DNA of 39,019 nt from Welwitschia mirabilis (lineage: Eukaryota; Gnetophyta; Gnetopsida; Welwitschiales): assembly GCA_051453625.1 (NCBI GenBank), contig JBOZIK010000001.1, positions 245,923,513 to 245,962,531 of the forward strand, in the 5' to 3' direction. The notes beneath the pieces are model-generated. The model saw nothing but the letters and a program-made list of their open reading frames with translations. It ran no database searches and was not told the DNA's origin. The position numbers and the translations under genes were made by a program. This document shows, one piece after another, positions 32,423 to 39,019 of this stretch. Every line of letters starts with the position of its first letter. Position 1 is the first letter of the stretch.

Positions 32423-32440
32423 TGGCATTATTACTAGGGA
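32423..32440 (+). other. Decayed Tat/Athila primer binding site
   Basis: tggcattattactaggga aligns without gaps to TGGCGCCGTTGCCGGGGA, the primer site I know from Tat/Athila gypsy elements. The seven differences are all C-to-T or G-to-A, as expected from decay of a methylated element. Position, five bases after the LTR end, is as expected. Confidence 0.75.
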
Positions 32441-32796
32441 TAATGACATGGTAGCTACTTAGAAATAGAACAATTTTTTCTTTCTTATAAGTTTCTAGTT
32501 AGATTTTATTTTTTTAATTATGCATACTGGTCCTCTTTGGTGATACCCATACTAATCTTTTTTTTTTTTCGTATGTGTTTGTTTTTTTTTTACCCAATGG
32601 TGCACTAGTCTTTCTAGGAATGCCTAAACTACTTTTCTTGAGTTTTTATTTAGTTTTATTCACTCTAATTTAATTTGGTTATAAGGCTAAGAGTGTTTTT
32701 ATAGTATTGTAATCAAGGCATGTGAAACTAAAAATTAACTCAGTTTACATGATTTTTAATTTTGCGTTTTTAATTCTAGTTTGATTTTACTATGTG

Positions 32797-32881
32797 AGCT
32801 TACTATTAAAAACATTAGAGTAAAAAATTTTAATTAAAGCTTACTATTAAAAACACTAGAGATATAAAAAATTTTAATTAA
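32797..32881. repeat. Tandem duplication of about 42 bp
   Basis: agcttactattaaaaaca-t/c-tagag followed by taaaaaattttaattaa occurs twice in a row (32797-32837 and 32838-32881) with a three-base insertion in the second copy. Confidence 0.8.
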
Positions 32882-33429
32882 ATTTTATTAAGTATGAATT
32901 GATGTGCTGTCCTATTTTTAATTTTATTTTGATTTTTATGTGACCTTGTAATGTTGATCGATCCATGAGATAATTATGAAATTCTATGTTTTTTCCCCTA
33001 AAGCCATAACTCTTATCCTAACTACTGTTATTGTTGTCCTCATCGATGCATTGACCTTTAACAAAGAAATACTCTTAAAAATCACATAAGTCCTTTTATT
33101 AACTCAATAAAATCATTTGAATATTAGATTCCTCTAAAAACATTAAAACTTAATGAAAACATAAATCTTTTAGTAAAGTTTGTAATCTATTTTCTAAAAA
33201 TTTTAACATGAGTTGGGCACATAATCCAAATAAAACATCTAATAAATTCCACTCTAATTATGATAACTATGATAATGCCCATAACACATCTAATTATGAT
33301 TAACCTAAAAACATTACGTTTAAACTAAGAAAACCTTACGGGATTTCATCAAATATAATCAAAACCCCTCCCCATTTTCCTTAACACTTCTTCCCTTATT
33401 CATTTGACCATTGAACTTCTCATGCTGAA

Positions 33430-33894
33430 TTTAAAATAACTTATTTACAAGAGTTTGATCCCACACCTTGTGTTGCATGTCATGATGCTTATCCTTTATC
33501 ATTTTATCCCTATTATCTGTTATCATTCATTTAACAACAACCTCCATCCACCTCATTTAAAGAGAGACTAAAAACTTTAATGGATGTTCAAAACCAAATC
33601 AACCAAAACCATGAAAGAACTTTTAAATAATACTCCTCCTTGCAAAGTAACCTTGAGCAAAGTTTTCAAATCTAAATCCAAGCCCTTCAATGAATAGCCC
33701 AGATTAATGTGCAAATCATGGAAATCCTCAACCAAACAAAAGAAGATCTTCCTTTAATCCATGAATCTAAGATCCTTGAAAATTTTGAAAGCATTAAGAA
33801 TAGTGAAACCAACGATACTCAAACCACATCCATCAGGAATGAGGAAGAAATGAATGAGGAAATTCATGAGGATTTGAATTTGAAAACACAATAG
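33430..33894 (+). pseudogene. Gypsy (Tat/Athila-like) gag C-terminal remnant
   Basis: A single frame (phase of 33559) runs from PPSTSFKERLKTLMDVQNQ through INQNHERTFK, stop, SSLQSNLEQSFQ, stop, IQALQ, stop, IAQINVQIMEILNQTKED to an acidic tail rich in Glu, Asn and Thr, stopping at 33892. The Gln/Leu-rich helical region resembles the end of Tat/Athila Gag, where a segment with repeated LE-x-Q and QIG-like motifs precedes a polar tail. The open part (33709-33894) is 61 codons. It lies about 1 kb after the primer site, a normal distance. Three in-frame stops make it non-functional. No pol domain follows. Confidence 0.45.
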
Positions 33895-34923
33895 TCAATG
33901 ATCAATTTTTTAAAAGAAATTTATATTTTGGAGTACAGTTAAACATGTCAGAGGATGAATCAAAAAATAAGAAACCATGTGACAATGGCCATACCTTAGA
34001 GAGCTCTATAATTAAGTATGAGCCAGTAAGTGATGTCAACAAAAAGTCATTATTACTTAAGTAATCACATAAGGAAAAGTCCACTAATGATCTTAATGAA
34101 GAAAAGAACTTTAGTAAAAATCTTAGACTTGACCCATTCTATAATACTTCCTTTCAACAATTCCAGGAGCCATTCATTTTATCTTTACCTTTTACTAAGT
34201 AAGACCTAAGCCTTAGTAAAGAAGACAAAAACTTCTATAGAATTGAAAACAACTTTAAAGACCTTAATTATTTTGATGAATACTTACCTTATTAAGTAGT
34301 TTCCAAATTGTTTTTTATCTTCTTCTAAAGATGATATCTTACAAGAGTTATTAAGTAAACATAAAAATGCTAAGCGATGAACTATTATTAATTTTAAATG
34401 CATAAAACTCTAGATTTGTACTAATGTTACTAATGTTCTTTCTAAATTTATAGAATCATGTATAAAACTTTACATGGATTTGCTCCTAGTTTAAAATGCT
34501 TTGGAAAGTTTTAAATCATCTAATAGCCTTCTCCACAATCTTAAGCCTCCACATGCATATTACCTTAAAGAATTTTTATCTTTTTGTTTAGATTTTTCTT
34601 TTAGAATATATTTTTATTTTAGGCTATATTTCTTTTAAAAAATAAAAATTTAAGAACATGTGTGCTTGATGATCTCTATCACCTTAAACCTCATAAGAAC
34701 TATCATCTTTATAATCATCGTATTAATCCTTTCACTTAGGAATCTCCAAGTTTTATCCACTTCTGCTTCTCCATTCACCTCGTGTATTTTCTAACGATCC
34801 CATTATGCCAATAAAGCATCCACCCTAACCATTAATCTATGAATTTCTCACAATTACAAACCCAGGTTAATGAACTTAAAAAAATAAATAATAAACAATC
34901 TTGTTATCACCTAGGTAATAGTT
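33895..34923 (+). other. Presumed non-coding internal region of a gypsy-derived element
   Basis: About 1 kb between the gag remnant and the purine tract. I looked for protease, RT, RNase H and integrase motifs of gypsy elements and saw none. Short frames (for example minus 33902-34084) have no motif. The lack of pol suggests a non-autonomous or internally deleted element. Confidence 0.45.
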
Positions 34924-34934
34924 AAAATTAAAGG
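34924..34934 (+). other. Probable polypurine tract before the right outer LTR-like repeat
   Basis: aaaattaaagg directly precedes TGTATTAACATG. The equivalent place before LTR A reads gattaagaga. The two lead-ins are similar, which supports both repeats being 3' LTRs. Confidence 0.4.
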
Positions 34935-36313
34935 TGTATTAACATGTAAAAATTAACATTTACATTAAGTGTTTTAGGCCAATTTATTGTCAGTGAAGAT
35001 ATTAATTTATTAATTTTATTCATAAAATATGGATTGTATTATTTTTAAAAATAAAATTTGACATTATTCTTTTCTTCATGATAATTGTAGATCTTTAGCC
35101 ATATTTTGAACACATGATGGAAGATGGACATAATTTCACATAAAAAAAGAGTAGTAGAATTAGAAAAAATGTGGTAGAAGCATGTGGAGATGGCATTCAA
35201 GAAATCTGATAATATCACTGATTGGTAGAGGAATTCAACTCTAAAGGGGACATGTTTGACTCACCATGATGAAAATTCCACTTGATGCTATGTGACAATC
35301 TCAACCAAATGCTACAATGCAACCTCTACCAAATGCTAAATGACAAAGATTCCACCTAATGCTAGAGGACAGAATCTTATCTACCTAATGGTATAAGATA
35401 ACCTTCACCAAATGCTATAAGACAGAACCTTATCTACCTGATACTAAGTGATGAAGATTCTACCTACTGCTACAAGCCAAAAGCTCTGAATCACTTGGAC
35501 CTTACTATTACCTATAAAAGAACCTTGATCCCTCATTTATAACCGTCCTTCATTTTGATAAAGAAAAAAAACCTTTGAAACGTAAAGGCAAAATGGCCTT
35601 CTAAGTACTTTCTTTGAGAGTGCCTTTAAAATTTAAATGCATAATGTCCTTCTAAGTACATTTTTTGAGAGTGAGGTTATTTTAAGAAGCTTAAGAAGCC
35701 CTTTTAGCTTTCTTCATCTTTGATGTAATGTGCATTTTTCTAGGTGCACCTTTCAGAAGCTAATATAAAACCAGGGGCAGTCTCCACACTTACTCCTATC
35801 TTGTACTGCAAAAAGCAACCTGACTTACACACTACAAAGTTTTACTTTGGTCACCCAACTGAATTTGATTAGTTAATTAATTTATATCCTTAATAATTTC
35901 GTGGATCTTGCGCAAAGTTAGTTCATATTTTCTATTCTTATTATAAGGTTGAGTGATCAGTAACTATCAAATTCATCAGCACTCAATTTGGGAATTAGAT
36001 TATGCCACCATGACCTAAGCTTTTACACATGAAGGTCTAAAGTTTGTTTTAAGTTAGTACTACATATGATCGAGTGAGGAATTATAGGAGGACAAATGGA
36101 GCAAACTTGGAGCTTGCTTAATTGCTAGTGTTTTAGACAAAGTTTTAAAATAAATTCAAATTTTGTCTTCTTTTTCTTTTCTTTTTCTTTTTTTTTGTAA
36201 CTTGCAAGTTAGCAAGAGTTAGTACAATTTTTGTTTTGTTAACCGTAGTTATCCTTGTAACAGAATGATGACTAAGCTTTTAACTTAGTTTTAAATCTAG
36301 ATCACTAAAAACT
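34935..36313 (+). repeat. Right copy of the 1.35-kb LTR-like repeat (outer pair)
   Basis: It starts TGTATTAACATG and pairs with 27104-28436. U3-like tandem subrepeats around an ATGCTA core lie at 35280-35480, a TATA-like cctataaaagaacc at about 35511, and an R-like tgatgtaatgtgcattttt at about 35723. The copy has more C and G than the left one, consistent with less decay. Confidence 0.65.
35280..35480 (+). repeat. Tandem subrepeats in the U3 of the right LTR
   Basis: At least six degenerate units of roughly 25-35 bp, each with a core (a/c)c(a/t)aATGCTA followed by a purine-rich tail such as gacagaatcttat. The left copy has the same array at about 27470-27680. Enhancer-like repeats in U3 are common in LTR elements. 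Confidence 0.7.
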
Positions 36314-36330
36314 ATGATCAATGACCATCA

Positions 36331-36690
36331 TGATTACTCAAATGAATGAATTTAATTACATCCTAGGATCTCATAGTATGCTATGTAGTGCACTTAAATA
36401 TTTACAATCATAAATTTCTACGTGAAGGACTAGCATCTCATCAATTAAAGTATCATAGAATTAGAATCCAAATAAAAGTTTTATATAACATAAGTTATGA
36501 TAGAATATTAAACTTAAACCTTTTTGTGATGCTACTATCCCCTAGAAATATAGCCATCATGGTTGTCCAAATTAATTGCTCAATTCTATTTAGTACCTCA
36601 TAGTGTGCCAAGTATGGCATTCAAAGCTTTAAATGCTTAAATTTGTGAAGGATGAGTGTTCCACTAGTTATATCACTATCTCATTGGCAT
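36331..36690 (-). repeat. Dimeric SINE-like repeat, copy 1
   Basis: It contains two related monomers (about 36331-36454 and 36551-36685) joined by an A/T-rich spacer. Read on the minus strand, each monomer starts with an A-box-like stretch (TGATATAACTAGTGG in the second, complement of 36661-36675) and a decayed B-box region about 40 bp further in. The downstream part of this copy is cut by a 633-N gap (36701-37333), and its tail seems to reappear at about 37630-37745. Confidence 0.45.
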
Positions 36691-36700
36691 ATTCTAAGGC

Positions 36701-37333
36701 NNNNNNNNNNNNNNNNNNNNNNNNNNNNNNNNNNNNNNNNNNNNNNNNNNNNNNNNNNNNNNNNNNNNNNNNNNNNNNNNNNNNNNNNNNNNNNNNNNNN
36801 NNNNNNNNNNNNNNNNNNNNNNNNNNNNNNNNNNNNNNNNNNNNNNNNNNNNNNNNNNNNNNNNNNNNNNNNNNNNNNNNNNNNNNNNNNNNNNNNNNNN
36901 NNNNNNNNNNNNNNNNNNNNNNNNNNNNNNNNNNNNNNNNNNNNNNNNNNNNNNNNNNNNNNNNNNNNNNNNNNNNNNNNNNNNNNNNNNNNNNNNNNNN
37001 NNNNNNNNNNNNNNNNNNNNNNNNNNNNNNNNNNNNNNNNNNNNNNNNNNNNNNNNNNNNNNNNNNNNNNNNNNNNNNNNNNNNNNNNNNNNNNNNNNNN
37101 NNNNNNNNNNNNNNNNNNNNNNNNNNNNNNNNNNNNNNNNNNNNNNNNNNNNNNNNNNNNNNNNNNNNNNNNNNNNNNNNNNNNNNNNNNNNNNNNNNNN
37201 NNNNNNNNNNNNNNNNNNNNNNNNNNNNNNNNNNNNNNNNNNNNNNNNNNNNNNNNNNNNNNNNNNNNNNNNNNNNNNNNNNNNNNNNNNNNNNNNNNNN
37301 NNNNNNNNNNNNNNNNNNNNNNNNNNNNNNNNN
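36701..37333. other. 633-N assembly gap
   Basis: The gap lies within the SINE-like repeat cluster, where repeated sequence could have prevented assembly. Frames of 215-251 codons that cross it are meaningless. Confidence 0.95.
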
Positions 37334-37813
37334 ATATACAAGACAAACCCTAGTGACAGGCTATAGAAAGATTATGAGAAACCACTAAAGATCATAGATC
37401 TTTTTCTTGATACAAGAGCAAAGAAAAGAATATCACACAAGCCCTACTTTAAGCCTTGCATTCAATGCTAGGTTAATTAGCTAAAAATAAAACTTAAAAC
37501 CTTACTAACTAGTTGCTAATAAAGAGCATGTTAGCAATCCACCACTACTTAGTTCTGAAAATGAAATCTTTACCTTAAAACTAAAATGGCTTAACCAACT
37601 ATGTAAGACGTTGGTCATCCCATTGTCATATTGTACAATTTATGTATCACTATAAGATACAATTTATTCAAGTTTTGTAGTTGTAATTTCATTCAAATAT
37701 TAACTTAATTTCTTTACTTTTCAACATATTATTCTTATACAAGTAACTTTGTTTTAGTTTGTAAATAAAATTAAGAAAATAATATAATTATGTAAATAAA
37801 ATCCCAAACTTAT

Positions 37814-38290
37814 AGCCACCATGGCTATTTAAGATGATGAATTTAATTACACTTATGGCCTTATAGTATGCCATGAAAAACATCTAAAAGGTGAAACCTA
37901 TGACTTTTTAAATAAAAAATAAGTGTTCCACTCATTGGCCTATGATCCTATTACCAACTAAACAAAAATTTTATTTAATAGTAGTTATGAGAGGATGCCA
38001 AACTTGAAAATTTTAATGACCATGCCGCTCTTAGAAGTATACCCATCATATTTGCCCAAATGAATAATTTAATTATGGTACCTTGTTGTGTACCAAGCAT
38101 GATCGATTCAAACCTATGATCTGAATGTAGGATAAGTGTTCCACTAATTAGACTACCATTTTAGTAGTGTATAGTACATTTTATATATACTTCTAAAATA
38201 CAATATATAGAAGTTTTGTATTTATAACTTCTTTTGAATATGCAACTTAGTGTTTACTTTTTAACATATTATCATTATAACTTGATTGCA
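37814..38290 (-). repeat. Dimeric SINE-like repeat, copy 2
   Basis: It has the same architecture as the repeat at 36331: monomers at about 37814-37945 and 38040-38160, a spacer with aatgaccatgccgctcttagaagtat, and a tail (38165-38290) matching 37630-37745. On the minus strand the second monomer shows an A-box-like TAGTCTAATTAGTGG (complement of 38141-38155) and a B-box-like GGTTTGAATC (complement of 38105-38114), so a tRNA origin is likely. Confidence 0.55.
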
Positions 38291-38320
38291 TAAAGAAACC
38301 AAAAATCAGCACACTTCCTT

Positions 38321-38326
38321 TTTATT
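38321..38326 (-). terminator. Candidate polyadenylation signal (AATAAA) of the membrane-protein gene
   Basis: The plus strand reads tttatt, so the minus strand reads AATAAA, about 220 bp after the stop codon at 38546-38548. That is a typical plant 3' UTR length, and T-rich sequence follows. Confidence 0.5.
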
Positions 38327-38545
38327 GGTTAATATTCTATTTCTTGTGTACATCAAAAAAGAAATTTGTTAATAAGAGAAAGGTCCACATTACACAAACC
38401 ACACTTTGAAACTGCCCAAATTATACAAACCGCTTTGGGAAAGAAATTTCAGAGTGGCTCCTCAGTTGCACCTCACACAAGCCACGTAGAAATGCGATAA
38501 TAAGAAACAGCTCACGCAAACCAGATGGAACATAGAGGTGGAAGC

Positions 38546-39019
38546 TTAATCTATGAGAACCGGAAGAGGAAGCCAAATCGGATGGGCAAACAGAAGCCGA
38601 AGGAAAGCCGCCAACAAAGCGACATGGACAGCAATTCTTATCTTGAATGAAATCCTTTGAGAAAATAAGAAGAGAAGCAGCAAAAGGGCAATTCCAGCAG
38701 CACGGAACGCGTAGTTGAAGAAAAACTGTAACAAGACGACAGCTAACAAAGCGCTTGTGAAGAAAACTTTAAGGAGACGGGAGGCCAAGCGTTTGACGGT
38801 TATTCCAATGTATTCTTTATGCTCCCTCTTTGCCTTGTAATACGCCATCACCATTCTTCCCCCTATCCATATCAGTGTCGCCACTGGAACCATGATACTT
38901 GACAGGAATTCTAAAACCAGCCAACTATCTTTAACGTTTTTGATATCCTTCTCCAGATGATTCAGCATGATTATGAAGAACGACAGTGCTGTTGCAGGTA
39001 CCACAAATCCAAGAATGTA
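38546..39019 (-). CDS. 3' end of a gene for a multi-pass membrane protein of unknown family (runs off the window)
   Basis: The frame is open from the window edge to a TAA at 38546, giving at least 157 residues. No ATG needs to start here: the codon at 39002-39004 is GTG, and reading continues upstream as YILGFV, so the N-terminus lies beyond the window. About five hydrophobic helices are visible: GFVVPATALSFFIIML, LEFLSSIMVPVATLIWIG, FFTSALLAVVLLQFFF, AAGIALLLLLFLF and VHVALLAAFLRLLF. A basic loop YYKAKREHKEY and a KRLASRLLK stretch separate helices 2 and 3. Codon use is normal and GC and CpG are clearly higher than in the flanks, with no internal stop, unlike every transposon frame in the window. 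A 3' UTR with AATAAA follows. I do not recognise the family. It could be the membrane tail of a larger protein; a link to the ankyrin family at 17.4 kb is possible but not shown. Confidence 0.7.
   Translation of the reverse strand, partial: YILGFVVPATALSFFIIMLNHLEKDIKNVKDSWLVLEFLSSIMVPVATLIWIGGRMVMAYYKAKREHKEYIGITVKRLASRLLKVFFTSALLAVVLLQFFFNYAFRAAGIALLLLLFLFSQRISFKIRIAVHVALLAAFLRLLFAHPIWLPLPVLID

Noticed and set aside
36633-37388. Frames of 215-251 codons
   Set aside because: They cross a 633-N gap, and the few visible residues are inside SINE-like repeat.
17281-39019. A single gene joining the ankyrin fragment and the membrane protein at 38.5 kb
   Set aside because: On the minus strand the membrane part would lie upstream of the ankyrin part, the reverse of the usual order, with 20 kb of transposon debris between.
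1-39019. CRISPR array, prokaryotic operon, riboswitch or phage module
   Set aside because: No regularly spaced short repeats with unique spacers and no prokaryotic gene arrangement; all recognised domains are of plant or plant-transposon type.

Overview
The window looks like nuclear DNA from a land plant with a large, repeat-rich, AT-rich genome. The evidence is two decayed Ty1/copia retrotransposons with initiator-Met-tRNA-type primer sites, Tat/Athila-like Ty3/gypsy LTRs, an L1-type endonuclease remnant, tRNA-derived SINE-like repeats, a broken ankyrin-repeat gene, and one plausible live protein-coding end at the right edge. I cannot name the species. I see no prokaryotic operon, CRISPR array or phage module. 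Most long open frames either run through N gaps or are chance frames.

Layout. 1-5233: AT-rich, no recognisable gene, two gaps plus one 10-N gap. About 5234-9410: copia element 1, with a 5' LTR, a decayed primer site, fragments of gag knuckle, protease, integrase, RT and RNase H in changing frames, a PPT, and a 3' LTR cut off by a C/T tract. About 9395-10650: polypyrimidine tract, mostly an N gap. 10651-17280: copia element 2, a complete LTR-to-LTR structure inserted in that tract. It has a good zinc knuckle, DSGASNH protease motif, intact YVDD and readable RNase H, but many stops and a substituted integrase aspartate. 17390-17900 (minus): ankyrin-repeat pseudogene with a GC-richer upstream region to about 18320. 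18620-18900: SINE-like repeat. 18900-25990: no gene seen, apart from a CA/TA microsatellite and one gap duplication. 26100-26345: L1 endonuclease remnant. 27104-36313: a gypsy LTR nest, with an outer pair of 1.35-kb repeats enclosing two 1.4-kb LTRs placed head to tail, a decayed Tat/Athila primer site and a gag remnant. 36331-38290: two copies of a dimeric SINE-like repeat. 38321-39019 (minus): 3' end of a gene for a multi-pass membrane protein.

The strongest systematic signal is technical. Seven of the eight exactly-100-N gaps are flanked by near-identical direct copies of the same sequence (38 to about 405 bp), so contig ends that should have been merged appear twice. This inflates copia element 2 and fakes internal duplications. 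The strongest biological signals are mutational decay and nesting: a primer site whose seven differences from the family consensus are all C-to-T or G-to-A, Asp-to-Asn changes at catalytic sites in both copia elements, an LTR-LTR junction, and an element sitting inside a polypyrimidine tract. I found no convincing new biological system.
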